NCBI RefSeq assembly: GCF_001949145.1
Contig: NW_019091407.1
Location: 215,553-279,552 of the forward strand
DNA length: 64,000 nucleotides
Direction of reading: 5' to 3'
Origin: Acanthaster planci
Lineage: Eukaryota; Echinodermata; Asteroidea; Valvatida; Acanthasteridae
Under the pieces are notes generated by a model. It had not been told where the DNA came from and searched no databases. It worked only from the letters and a program-made list of their open reading frames with translations. Both the position numbers and the translations under genes were made by a program. Positions 24,601-35,582 of this stretch are shown here, piece after piece. Every line of letters begins with the position of its first letter. Position 1 is the first letter of the stretch.

Positions 24601-26497
24601 GTAAACGTTTCTGGGACTTGTACCAAATCTTTAAACTGCATTCGAGTCTTGAAGTTGGTAATTCGACCCCTTTATTCACATTTCAGTTAAAAATATACAA
24701 CCCAATTTTCATCACCCTTGTTTTTTAAAGAGTCAGATCTAATAAAATGCCCTTGCAGCCATACAAGCAAAGGTCACTTCTTGTCTTGTTTTATTTATTC
24801 ATCCACGGTAGAAGTTACTCGATCGACTTCTGCTTTATATCCCGGAAATCAGGTTCGAAAGAAATAATAATTCATGAAAGGGACAAATTGAGCTATTATT
24901 GCATTAACAGATTCGTAATAATTCTGAAAACAATCACATACGTGAATGATTCACGATGTGAGTATGCACAGTGGTCCATTATTATTTTGTCCACGGTTGA
25001 TTGAACATGAATGCACACCGCATGCCACTGCCATGCTGTCAGTTCACGCTTTACGTTGCTATGGCAGCGAGAGTTCCTGTAAATCGCACAGTAGCATAAA
25101 GTGAGTGATAACAAGCTATGTGCTGTCATTTCCGGGCATTAATTATAATTTTTGCGAGGGACAATGTGGCCTTCAATTCTTTGGGTATCGATTGTAGGCG
25201 AAACACCTGTTGGAGCGTTCCCTGGGCTTAATTTGCATAATAAAGGGGTTGCTGCAGAAGAATTTGGTTGACGGCCATATTGAACTGAAGAAGTGTTGCT
25301 GTGCGCGCACATGTAGCCTTGCGTGTGTGAACCGTGAGTGTTTACATACATGTACATGTACGTTTTCTGGGTATGAAGTGCTGTTTTATTTCGGGACTAA
25401 ACCAAGCTTTTCATCGAAGAATGTGATATGCTATTTCAAAGAGTCGGGGAGGACGAGTGAAGAGGTTTGTAAATCATACAAACTTAACTTTACGTACCTG
25501 TTGCCAGGAGGGTATTAAAACGGTGCGTTTGCGTCAACGATCTTAACATTAGTGGAGCGGGAGTGAGAGTCCGTGCCACACTAGTGGGGCTATCTTGATA
25601 TTACTTCTGTACGTCGGACTTGTCTCATCAAGATTACGGGCGTTAGAAAATTTGTGCAGGCTGTTCATTGGAGGGGGGAGCCAGCAGTATGAAGTTTTCA
25701 GAATGTGTGTCACATGAAAGTATTTGTATTGTTATGTAGTTTTTAGTGTAATTGAAGTTGTAAGTGGAGAATTTTATGATCACTTGTCAGAATTTTACAC
25801 GTAGCTGAACTTTCTGTCGTGAGTGTTGTCCTTGCTTCCAACAGGTAACGTGATCATTCCACTCATATCCAGAGTTAATATTTGTGGGGGAGGGGGATTG
25901 AGATGTATAACTTGCTGTATAAGTAACTTCCCAAAGATTTATATTATTTTGGTACATTTGGGCTTCCTGCATATTAATGAGCTTGAAGTTGAAAGCAGAA
26001 ATCCTGCAAAACAATTCAGTGTTTTCCCATGTGATTACAAAGAAAAGTTTTGGATGTTGGTTTTCCTTTCATATTTTAAATGTGGACAATTGCATACTTA
26101 CATGTACATGTACAAAAAATGTTAAAATGAAAATGAAGTGTATTTGTTACGTGGACATGATGTGTACTGGTACCCGGTACGTATAATTTAGATGTACAAT
26201 GTTGCTTAGCATCAGAATAAAAGTGGTATACAGAATAACAACATTGTGGTCTTGGTCTATGTAGGGACCAGTGAGTTAAAAGTTCAAAGAATTTACCATT
26301 GATTTCTTGCACAGATATTCCTGCATTTGATGAAGGTCACCATGATTCTGAGAAATTGACTTCAAGTTTTCAAACACATTCACTCATCAAAGGAGCAAAA
26401 TAAGCTACAGATATCAGCTTTTCCTCTTTGCAAGGATTCATTTAAAAAATATTTATTATATAATTTTAAATCATTTTCACTTTTCATTGGCTTTTAG
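21645..26497. other. Intergenic / spectrin 5' region
   Basis: Should hold the promoter of the minus-strand gene near 21.7-22.0 kb and the promoter and non-coding first exon(s) of the spectrin gene. I could not fix either. A possible untranslated exon donor is AACC|GTGAGTG at 25331. A 153-codon frame at 24109-24570 is low-complexity (K/N/Q-rich start) and not convincing. A C-rich repeat-like stretch lies at 22870-23090. Confidence 0.45.
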
Positions 26498-26637
26498 TAC
26501 AAAGGATGGCCAACACCCAGTCTCCAGCTCAAGCTGCCTCCTCCTTTGAGAAAGGTCGCATCCAGGCCTTACAGGAAGAGCGGATCAAAATACAGAAAAA
26601 AACCTTCACCAAATGGGTCAACTCTTTCTTGGAAAAG
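26498..26637 (+). CDS. SPTBN5: Beta-H spectrin exon 1: start codon and N-terminus of CH1
   Basis: The ATG at 26506 has A at -3 and G at +4, a good Kozak context. It gives 44 codons ending in the start of the first calponin-homology domain (FTKWVNSFLEK). A pyrimidine-rich AG acceptor ends at 26497, so eight bases of 5' UTR belong to this exon and transcription starts in an upstream exon. The donor is AAG|GTAAGC and the exon ends in phase 0. The residues before the CH domain (EEERIKIQKK-like) match the usual beta-spectrin lead-in. The reading frame continues past the donor only to a stop about 70 bases later, as expected for an intron. Confidence 0.92.
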
Positions 26638-27020
26638 GTAAGCCCTATTGTGTGGTGTTCAAAGTGTCAATTCCTTGGAAACGGGTGTCGACGATGCACA
26701 GTTGTCAGCCATTGAGTCTTTATGTCATCAAAACTTTGTTGATGGAAATTTGTGTAATCAAGATCTAAAGAAGATTGCTTCAATAATTTGTTATGATTGA
26801 GTGTAAATTTATTGCTTTGATCATTGTATATTCCAGGAATTGTGATTGCGTATCCCAGGAATTCAGATTGAATGTGGGTTATTGCACCTCTGCATTATTA
26901 TTTACACATTGACAGAATTCATGAAACTGTTAATGATGACAGAATAAAAGTGTGTTATCTTGAACTGATGTTTTTTGTTGCACTGTACTGTTTGTCCTGT
27001 CTCACTGTTCCTTCACTTGA

Positions 27021-27712
27021 GGCCTTTTCACATGAGTGCCGATAACAGAGGTCTTTTGCTATGAAATCACGTTGATGTTACAATCATAGTGATATCGCTA
27101 TAGATATAGTGATATCGTGTCGTGTGAAGGTTGACCTCTGTCAGAAAATTGCACGGTTATAGCCCAGTTCAGGAGCGATCATCATGGCGATTGAGACCTC
27201 CAAAACTTTGCATCGATGTGAAGTTTGTGTAATACGATCAGCCGTGTGAATGTAGAGCGTGTGATCGTTGCGAGGGTCGAGTTGAATCGCATTATGCATC
27301 GGCACCCATTTGTTGACATCTTCAAAAATGGCGGTTGGCTACTCCAAATTGTGATGTCGAAAAATGGAAGGTCTTTGCATCTTTCTTCTGATCGGGCTGC
27401 TAAATCTGGCATGTACATGTACATGTAGGCTAGCAGAATGGAACGGCGTACGGACATGCAATAAACTACATGAACTATCAGATTCCGCGAAGAACGCATT
27501 GCCTGCAAATGCATGGCGGGAAAATCACAGGTACTGCATGATTCTAACATTAAAAGCATAGCAAAGTACCAGCGATGCAATCGTGGCGAAACAAGGAACG
27601 TCAGTTAGGCACTGCACTGTGTGAAAGCCCGCAAAATCTCACACGTCGTAAGACACAGACACTGTGGCGCTGACTGTCGCAGATGTGCGGTTTCGGCGCT
27701 CGTGTGAATGCC
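27021..27712. mobile_element. Non-autonomous inverted-repeat element (~690 bp) in intron 1
   Basis: The left end GGCCTTTTCACATGAGTGCCGA is inverted at the right end (TCGGCGCTCGTGTGAATGCC), about 24 bases with few mismatches. The interior is non-coding. An internal near-palindrome sits at 27090-27116 (AGTGATATCGCTATAGATATAGTGATATC). No clear target duplication was seen, so the superfamily is open; the TCACA(C/T)GAG end would suit several TIR classes. Confidence 0.5.
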
Positions 27713-27876
27713 AATCGACCTTGCTCCCTGAATACCAAACGTGCACGACTCATTGTTGGAGATGAATCTGTAAGAACTAAACCACTCTACCACCACAATT
27801 CAGCTGTTGTTACAAGAAGTTAGGAATTACAAGCATGACCAAACAACTACATGTATGTATGAATCTGCAGTACGTG

Positions 27877-28166
27877 TATGTCATCTCCAGATGGTGAGGT
27901 ACAACTTCTCGCAGCCACTGGAGCTAGCGGTGAGACTGATGGCAGAAATGAAAATTTGCGCCGCAGGTACCCGAAGTGGATGGGACAGTGGGCTGTAACC
28001 TGTCTCCAGGCACATGCAGTATGTATGAGATTAAGAATTCCATCTGATGACAAGGACTTCTAAAACCAGCTTCCGAATCTCTTCCCGTTTCTGATGGCAA
28101 CCATTTGCGCTTTTGAAGACCCAACTGGCTCAGCAATCTCCTTTACCATCTGGAGACGACAGCCAT
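27877..28166. repeat. Inverted repeat, ~20-bp arms
   Basis: TGTCATCTCCAGATGGTGAG at 27879 is repeated inverted as TTTACCATCTGGAGACGACA near 28142-28161. It could be a small MITE or a chance hairpin. No target duplication is evident. Confidence 0.35.
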
Positions 28167-28370
28167 AGCAAGGAGGATGCCACCAATGTCTCTACTTCAC
28201 TAGCAATGCTGGTTCAGATAGCTTTATCCAGCAGCCAAGATGGTGAAAAGGGCTCTCTGGGGTTGGGTTGGAATGAAGGGTCATGAAGGTGACAGAGACC
28301 ATCACGAAATACATGTACTACTAAAATGGAAGCCTAAATCATGTCTAGGTTTACAATGTACACATGTATG

Positions 28371-28617
28371 TGGGCAATTCCAGAAATTAGGGGCCCAAAA
28401 GTGTGATATTATTGTGTTCCTGTTACATTGTACATCGGACCTTATTTATTTGACATGGAAATGTCACTGGAATTGATTTCAAACTATTACTATTTGTTTG
28501 GCAGGTAATTTGCATTAATTCATCAGTCTTGTAAATTACAAATGTGTTCTGAAGTAACAAAATCATGTGTGACAGGGACATGAAAAAAAATGGACCCCTA
28601 ATTCCTGGAATTACCCA
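28371..28617. mobile_element. 247-bp MITE-like inverted-repeat element
   Basis: Outer ends TGGGCAATTCC...GGAATTACCCA pair over about 26 bases (AATTCCAGAAATTAGGGG with CCCCTAATTCCTGGAATT). An inner pair TGTTCCTGTTACA / TGTGACAGGGACA also matches. A related but shorter copy lies at about 33620-33818 in another intron of the same gene. Confidence 0.5.
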
Positions 28618-28889
28618 TGTACGAGTTTCATTGCCCATATTAACTTTGGAGATATTCATAGTTCATGTTTTATAAGAAAAAAAGAATATGTACATTTACA
28701 TGTGTTAAATTGGGTATAAAGTTGCCTGTGACGGGTTAAAGATAGTTTGTCTAAAGTGGTCTTTGTTCTTTGATAAACTTGTATTTAGTCTGTTTTGTTC
28801 AGCCACATTTAACAGAGATTTTTCAGACATTGCTTTCCCCCCATCTCACACTATTTCCATGTGTTATATCGGTATACTGCGGTTTCACC

Positions 28890-29390
28890 ATGGCTGACAT
28901 GTTGAGTGTTTATTACGTCTAAGTGTTTATTTGTTTCAGTTGTTATGATTAGTGATTAATGTGTTTGTGCTCGATATTTTTTTGATGTACTATAAATGTA
29001 TTTTACATAATTTTAGTTAGTCTTAGTGTTAAACCGTTATAACCAAACCCCATGAGTGTTCCTTCTCACCTACCTAATAAATAATATTGGAGTACTCTCA
29101 CTTCACCAGTAAAAGTGGAGATCACTAGCTCCTTGCAAACCAATCTTCATTTGTTTACTACCATGAATCACAAAGTTTGTAGTCGGCGTTACTCTTTTAA
29201 TCAAAATAATAATTATAATCATGATTGTTTTATGTGGTTGTGCTTGTTATTTTTGGATTTACTTTTTAAAAATTATTTTACATGACTTTTAATTAGAATC
29301 TGTAACCTTGTTGCAATTTGGCTTGTTGGGCCACGATAAGAATGAAATAAACTAAATGAAATGAAACTGACATGAAATGAGTGCCTAGTG
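28890..29390 (+). mobile_element. Probable 3' end of a non-LTR retrotransposon (CR1/L2-like)
   Basis: TTGCAATTTGGCTTGTTGGGCCACGATAAG followed by degenerate AATGAAATAAA repeats (29310-29375) has the form of the 3' hairpin and microsatellite tail of CR1/L2-type LINEs. Only the 3' untranslated end is present; no reverse-transcriptase coding was seen. Confidence 0.4.
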
Positions 29391-30897
29391 GGAAGATGAA
29401 ACATCGTCCTGTGTGTATAGCATGCGGATAAAGTGTGTGCTGTTGGGCTTGTACGTAACTTGTGCACTATCTGCTTCTTTTTGTATTGTGCTACCACATC
29501 CTATCATATTCATAATATTTTGTCGTGATTTATGTTTGTACAGTTGGTGCGGTTTTTAATAGCCCGCTTATTGTTGTCCAGCTGTTAACTGAATGACCAT
29601 TTTTTAATTGGTGATGGACGTTTGCGACAGTTTTACTGATGCTGGAATAAATAATGTCTTGAATTTAATACACTGTACATCCTGTGCCTGGCTGTTCCTT
29701 CACTTACATACATGTACACAGCTAATATTCCTGTCTGCCCATAAACAAGGGCATGTGTGCACATGTTCACAGTGGACGTCTCTGCAGGTTATACTCAGCC
29801 ATTCCAGTGTCATTTATAGTTATTTACATGTAATAGTGGTGGTTACATGTTGCTGCCCACAACCTGGACTTATGGACTGATGGAGGAGACCGAGCCGATG
29901 GGACTGAACCACCCCACCACCACCTTCCCTCTTCCCTTCCTCTCTTCTGATGCCCGTATATGTATTACTTACTGGAAGTGTTTTGCTGTTGAAGAAAAAG
30001 GGATGCCTAGTTTGTTCAAGTGAAGAACAAAATTGTTTTGTCACATACAGGTACATGTACAAATACCACAGGATGCCTTAACTGCATGATCTTTTTTTTT
30101 TTAATTATTTTTTTTGGCAAAATTAATTTCCATTCACATTCATGTGCAGGACATGAATACGTGCAGTTTGCAGGGAGCTGCTCCCCAGGTTGGAATTTTC
30201 AGATAGTTTTGGTGACTCCTAACCAGAAACCAATGAGGTGTCCCACAAAAAGGCTGAACCAGAAAGTAACGTCATCCAACAGAGACAAAGTACTGCAAAG
30301 AAGTAGACAACTTACATGTACATGTTGTTCACAGTTTACATTTTCACACATCATTTGCAAGTTCTTTACCGCTCCTGCTCTCTCACATTCTGGATGAAAG
30401 TACCCATTTTGTATCTCCCAACAAAATTGGAAGATACGAAATACACTTGTTTTGAAGATTAATAATATTCATTGTGAGATTGACGTTTTTCATGGTGAAG
30501 GTGGCAAGCAAGTGTGATTGGTTTGCAGTAGCACCATGTAAAATATCTGTGTTGTGAGCACGTGTGGCTCTGATATGAACCGGAAGGTATTCAACGTTTC
30601 AAACAGTGTGCACTGTCCGTCATCAGGAGGCTGTGCTCTTACATGTATTTCCCGCCATTTCGGACAAGTGATGGACCAACTCTTGAAACCTTTGGTTTTG
30701 TGTGGTCAGGCTATAGATGTCACACAAGCACAATGGAAATCGCTAGTAGACTGAACCAGTAACCCAAGCTAAAACGTGAATGGTTTGGGTCACCATAACA
30801 CACCCCAAATTTAAGATGTCTTTTGTACTGTGATGAAGATGCTGATTTCCACCCCAAATACATTGAAATAACCGTACCCAAAACTCCTCGCCAACAG

Positions 30898-31065
30898 GCC
30901 AATCTGCGTGTGAAGGATCTCTTTGTGGACCTGCAAGATGGCAAAGTTCTCCTCCGGCTGCTTGAGATTATCTCAGGGGAGAAGCTGGGCCGGCCGAACA
31001 AGGGTGCCCTCAGGGTCCAGAAGATGGAAAATGTTGGCAAAGCGCTGACATTCCTCTCCTCAAAA
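30898..31065 (+). CDS. SPTBN5: Beta-H spectrin exon 2: CH1 core
   Basis: Codons 45-100. It encodes the centre of CH1: VKDLFVDLQDGKVLLRLLEI, then SGEKLGRPN and the ENV.KAL.FL helix typical of beta-spectrin actin-binding domains. The acceptor CCAACAG|GCC at 30897/30898 restores the exact family spacing between the WVNSFL helix of exon 1 and DLF.DL, although its pyrimidine tract is weak. The donor is AAA|GTGAGC, phase 0. The same frame stays open upstream to 30799, so a use of an earlier acceptor cannot be excluded (see findings). Confidence 0.9.
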
Positions 31066-31868
31066 GTGAGCCCTGTGAACAGTCTTTAAGGTTCTTCCCC
31101 TGTGTTTAAATTAAGCGCTCATTGACAGAAAAGCTTTTAGGCCCTTACAATTAGAGTTTTTCCTTCTAAATACACGGTTTTAATCACCAGTACTAGAAAA
31201 GTGTTCTGCCTTTGGATGATCAGAAATTGCCCTTTACTCAAATCTCCCATACAGTGTTCATGTCATCTCCATGTACATACAAATGTTTTAAACTGTGTAC
31301 ATCAGGGGGTTTCGGTATTATCCCACAGTTTTCAAAGGTATTTGGCGTAGAACTTTGGAGTTGATGGTTTTAAGACAAAAACGGTAGGTGGTCCCCTAGC
31401 ACTTGATCACAGGGGTTTACAATTTAATACATGTAGAAACACTTCCCCCAAAAGAATTGAAGCATTAACCAGTCAAAGTAACCAAATAATACTTGTGTGT
31501 ACACCTAGAAGCCCTCACCGTCCTCTCAGTGAATGACTATGTACACAGAGCAAGTTGATGTAAACTGAAATGTTCCTTGTATTTTTACCTTTGTTTCCTC
31601 GAAATTCATTGAGGTAAAGCTGTATAAACGGAAGCATTGGTACAAGTTGTGATCAATAATTTCAAGTGGGGTTTATTAGTTGCAAAACGTGTAGGCTGAA
31701 AGTTACACGTAAATCTAGACACGCTGACCATGCAATGTCCACAGAAACAGTAATGTTATGTATGTGTGAGGTACAGGTTGGCCTGCGGTGGCTGACTGCA
31801 CTGAAAGGTTTCAGATCACGTTGCATTTTCTTTCACTTCTGGTTGCGTGTGTATTTTTTGCTCATAAG

Positions 31869-31982
31869 GTGCGGCTGGAGAGCATTGGATCTGAGGATAT
31901 CGTGGATGGCAACCCACGGCTGACGTTAGGCCTGATGTGGACCATCATCCTTCGTTTTCAGATTCAAGACATACAAATTGAG
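31869..31982 (+). CDS. SPTBN5: Beta-H spectrin exon 3: end of CH1
   Basis: Codons 101-138, starting [18 protein letters not shown] and ending with [12 protein letters not shown]. The last motif is almost invariant in the spectrin and alpha-actinin CH1 C-terminus and is the strongest single family signature in the window. The acceptor is TGCTCATAAG|GTG and the donor GAG|GTAGCT. The exon is phase 0 on both sides and 114 bases long. Confidence 0.93.
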
Positions 31983-32139
31983 GTAGCTGCTTGATTTTGC
32001 TCACAACTGCTATTTTGCTTATTAATTAATCAAATCTACCCATGCATTTACACATATCCTCTTTGTCAGCATTGCAGAATTATTTCACGAGACATTCATT
32101 CAGTGACAAACATTATTGACCTTGTTGGCATCATTATGG

Positions 32140-33013
32140 GATTGTTTATATGTCTTGATAACTCAAAAGTCGGTTAATTCGAAACTCCGCTTAACTCGAA
32201 GAATAATTAATTCCCGCCGAAAGAATAGGCTTCTATGTACAAAACATATCCGTAACTCGAACTGCTCACGTTGCCAGATTCATTTACCTCGAAGTTTTTG
32301 TGTAGCAGATCCAAAAGAAGCTACCGCCAAAATACATCCAGAAAGTGTAAACAGAGCGCGGGTCTAGTTATGAATCATTTCTGACATGCACACTTCATCT
32401 TTTCACACCGGAACACTTACAAGCGCGCTGCAATGATGATCGATCTAGACGTAAACCACACTGTGACCGTAAAATGCGACTTGAAGGAATTGGCCCAATT
32501 GTTACTGTGGGCTGATTGTAGCCAGTGCGTTGGCAGGCCAACTGATGGCTCTTTGCAGTGGCTGCGGCAATGTATTGGAGATCATTGGGTATGCCACACA
32601 CGCCACGCTGCGTTGCGGTGCGGTATCAGAAATGGGACCACCACAATGCGTCACACATGCACAACACAAAAGAAAGATTTGCCACACAAAGGTACACAGC
32701 TTAAATGATTTACAGTCCGTGTAATGTGTTATTTATCAGCCGATTGACAACAAAATTCCTCCGCAAAAATGTCTTTCTATGAACAAACCTTGTGGTTCCA
32801 AAGTATAAAATAACCACAATGTCATTTCAGAAGTCATCGTAGGGAGATTTACGGTAATTGTGTGTCAGCGTATAGGTACATGTTATGATACTCATCGTAA
32901 TAATGACTTAACTTAAAAAGAAATCGGGACCTTCTTTTAATGCGAATTTTGGATAACTCAAATTTGTTGTCCATTCCCCAGAATTTTGCGGTAATGAGAT
33001 TTTACTGTAATTA
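32140..33013. mobile_element. Possible pogo/Tigger-like DNA element in intron 3
   Basis: The right edge, read on the minus strand, is TTACAGTAAAATCTCATTACC followed by GAGTTATCC. The left part has repeated TTAATTCGAAACTCCGCTTAACTCGAA. CAGTAAAA.CTC ends with TTCGAA-rich flanks are typical of pogo/Tigger-type elements. The left terminus could not be defined, and no transposase is present. Confidence 0.3.
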
Positions 33014-33219
33014 CATTAAGACGATCCATTGTTATACTGCAGTGTGGCTTATTTCTGGATAAGAGAAGCTGAAGAGTGTCATCCTTGGAAAGCTCAAGGC
33101 CTTCGCCACATGGCCCAAGCTCCTGGATCCCTCTTTCCACTTCCTGCAACTTGAGGAGTCTGCTCTGGCCTCTAATCTCTTGTTTTGTCTTTTTTTTGTT
33201 GGTTCTATTGCTCATTCAG

Positions 33220-33290
33220 GACGAAGGCAGCACAGAGAAACGGTCAGCAAAGGAGGCCTTGTTGCTGTGGTGTCAGAGAAAAACGACAGG
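33220..33290 (+). CDS. SPTBN5: Beta-H spectrin exon 4: CH1-CH2 linker and start of CH2
   Basis: Codons 139-161 plus two bases. It encodes a short charged linker and then SAKEALLLWCQRKTTG, the opening helix of the second CH domain. A long T-rich tract precedes the acceptor CATTCAG|GAC. The donor is ACAGG|GTGAGG, leaving GG to be completed as glycine by the next exon (phase 2). Confidence 0.92.
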
Positions 33291-33619
33291 GTGAGGATCG
33301 TGTCTTTCTAAAGCATACAAGTCGCGTGTTGATTCTTTGCACCGATTATGATAGGGACTTTTTTGTTGATGTGCATAGGCACAGTCTACCATATTTGTTG
33401 GAGTCGGTGCTGCACAGTAAATTTGGCCTGCACAGACCTAACAGCGGCTGCAGTTGTGTCTCTTGTTGAGATGCGTATGCTGTTTGCACAAAATTGAAGC
33501 AGATACTTGTGTTCACGTACGTGTACCATATGTGAATACTCAATAGATGTTACGCATGGAGGGTATCATGACTATCATATACACCAACTGAATATAATGT
33601 ATTTTGGTCATATAAATGT

Positions 33620-33818
33620 TTGAAATGATTGTGTCCCTGTCACACCCTGTCATGCCTGTGTAATGTGACATGGAAATGCATGTATCTTAGATATTGGCTT
33701 CATTTGCATGTAACTTGCATTACTTAATCACTCATGGAAATAAAAAAAACAAATTGTTTTCTAAACCTACAAAATCATATGTCAGATGTGCAAGGACATG
33801 AAAAAATTGGACCTCAAC
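33620..33818. mobile_element. Related MITE-like copy in intron 4
   Basis: Shares the order TGTCCCTGTCACA, GACATGGAAATG, a TTTGCAT(G)TAA.TTGCATTA block, AAATCAT.TGT, and GGACATGAAAAAA.TGGACC with 28412-28600. The outer arms are not preserved. Confidence 0.4.
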
Positions 33819-33908
33819 TTTATACATGTAGAATGATCCTCATGGGCTGAGGGTAACAGAAATACAAGGTGATCTTGTACTTGTTAACATTCTGACTCTG
33901 AATGACAG

Positions 33909-33989
33909 GTATCGTGGTGTCAACATCCACAACTTCACGACCAGCTGGAGGAATGGACTAGCTTTCAATGCATTAATTCATGTCCACAG
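33909..33989 (+). CDS. SPTBN5: Beta-H spectrin exon 5: CH2 core
   Basis: The first base completes the glycine codon, followed by [20 protein letters not shown] and ALIHVH. NIHNF.TSW.(N/D)GLAFNALIH is the diagnostic CH2 signature of spectrins. The acceptor is GACAG|G and the donor CACAG|GTACGT, leaving AG to form arginine with the next exon. Because CH2 sets the position of CH1 on F-actin, this exon is essential to the actin-binding unit. Confidence 0.93.
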
Positions 33990-34024
33990 GTACGTGCACA
34001 TCAATTAACCCTTCTTTTCTTTAA

Positions 34025-34217
34025 CCCTAACCTTCCCCAACCGCACAGAATTAAACAGTAGTAAAGTGTTTAATTCTGCGGGGATAGGTCTGGTAGGCCC
34101 ATAACAGTTGGCTTTTGCATTGGGTTTGGCATACCTCAGAAAAACGAAGTCCAACAGCCTCTGTGCACAAAGTCCCATGGGGAAGGTTAGGGCCAGCAAC
34201 CCTTGGGCGGGTTAGGG
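34025..34217. mobile_element. TTAA-flanked mini-element with internal hairpin
   Basis: TTAA at 34021-34024 and 34218-34221, with inverted ends CCCTAACC and GGTTAGGG. A second TTAACCC lies at 34005. Inside, CAGAATTAAACA...TGTTTAATTCTG forms a hairpin at 34047-34078. It begins only some 15-30 bases after the exon 5 donor. Confidence 0.4.
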
Positions 34218-34550
34218 TTAATAATTAGTACTATGCTCTGTGGCACTGTCAGATACCACAATGGGACAACGTTTTTGTATTCTGTGCTGTTTACGTGCTG
34301 CCTCCATTCCCTGTATACATGTACCTGTAATGTATATTTGAAAAAGTGTTTACACACCGACCGTGTTATTTTCAATTCTCCTGTTTGGCTTCATAATGTC
34401 TTCAGTGTTCAATAAACATCCAAACCTGTGTCTTGTGTCATTATTTTGGTCGGTTATATGCAAATTTTGAAACCAAACACACTCCAGTAAAAACTTGCGA
34501 CTGAATGCTCAGTGTGTACATCTGAGAACTTGTGGAAAAAAACGCAAGCT

Positions 34551-34628
34551 TGATCCGGGTGGGACTCGAACCCACGACCTCCTACTTTCTGGTGCAGACG
34601 TCTTAACCACTCAACCACTGAACTTGCC
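34551..34628 (-). ncRNA. tRNA-like Pol III sequence (tRNA-derived SINE or tRNA pseudogene)
   Basis: On the minus strand a perfect B box (GGTTCGAGTCC, 34572-34562) closes a five-pair T-arm (GTGGG/CCCAC). An A-box-like block GTGGTTGAGTGGTTAAGA lies at 34618-34601 with correct spacing. A T7 run lies about ten bases after the tRNA-like end and could terminate Pol III. The 5' and 3' acceptor strands do not pair well and no clear anticodon arm forms, so a functional tRNA is unlikely. Confidence 0.5.
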
Positions 34629-35582
34629 AGGGTCGGCTGGCTGATGCGAGTCAGATGTAGCAGCGGGTACTTCGAACAATTTACGATGTTTGATCAAAGC
34701 TTTTCTTGATGAAGCTTGTCTGCCAGATGAAGTACCAGAAATTCTACCTTGAGGCCATTGAGATGGATGCAAAGATCTGCTGTTGAGCAACGGAGTCAAC
34801 CCCGATCTTCCTTTGTTATATTAAAACGGAATAGCGCAAAGAGCATTTTGAAATGAGTGGATTGGCTTCGACTTTGGTTTTGCCAGATCCATCCATTTTG
34901 AAGCAGCGTTCGAAACCACATGTTCAAGCTTTGACTTGAACCAGTGAAACTGCAGTCTAAGCCGAATTCACTCTTTTCGAAATTGCTCAGAGTTTCTTTT
35001 GAGGCTTGTATTTTTGTGTATGGAACTAGTTGACTGTAGTCTCTAGTGGGGCATGGCTTTGGTATGTGTAGCCAGGAGCTGCAGAAAATTTTACAATATA
35101 GTATTTGAATGAACAACACTTGTTGGATGACCAATTTCCTAATAAGAACTTAAAGCTTGATGATAAATTCAGTAGGTTTTGTTGTATAATAATTACAATT
35201 AAGAATAAATGTATTTAAACTCTTAGAGACAACATGTTGATCCCTAAAAATTTGTTCATGTCCCCTTTATCTTTGGTATTTCCTGTTTCCTAATCTTAGT
35301 ACCAAGTGCCAAGTTCATTGGTCTTGTTTTATATATTTCTTTGTATAAATAATCCTTATATTTATTTTATTGTACACAGCATAAGTGATTTCATTCATTC
35401 AATTTCCACAGCTAAAAATAAAAAACAAAACACTTCAATGTAGTTAAAACTCTCAGAAAGTGTATCTCAAGTGCCTTTTATGAATCCAGGACAATTTGTG
35501 CCTGGTAGCAAGAGTCTGGTTTTTCCATCTTCTTGCTCTGTTTATACAGGAAAGATAAGTATTGACATTTTTATTCTCTTAA

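Noticed and set aside
34005-34221. TTAACCC and TTAGGG motifs resembling interstitial telomere repeats
   Set aside because: Only single or partial units occur, in inverted arrangement and flanked by TTAA. A transposon-end reading fits better than telomeric DNA.
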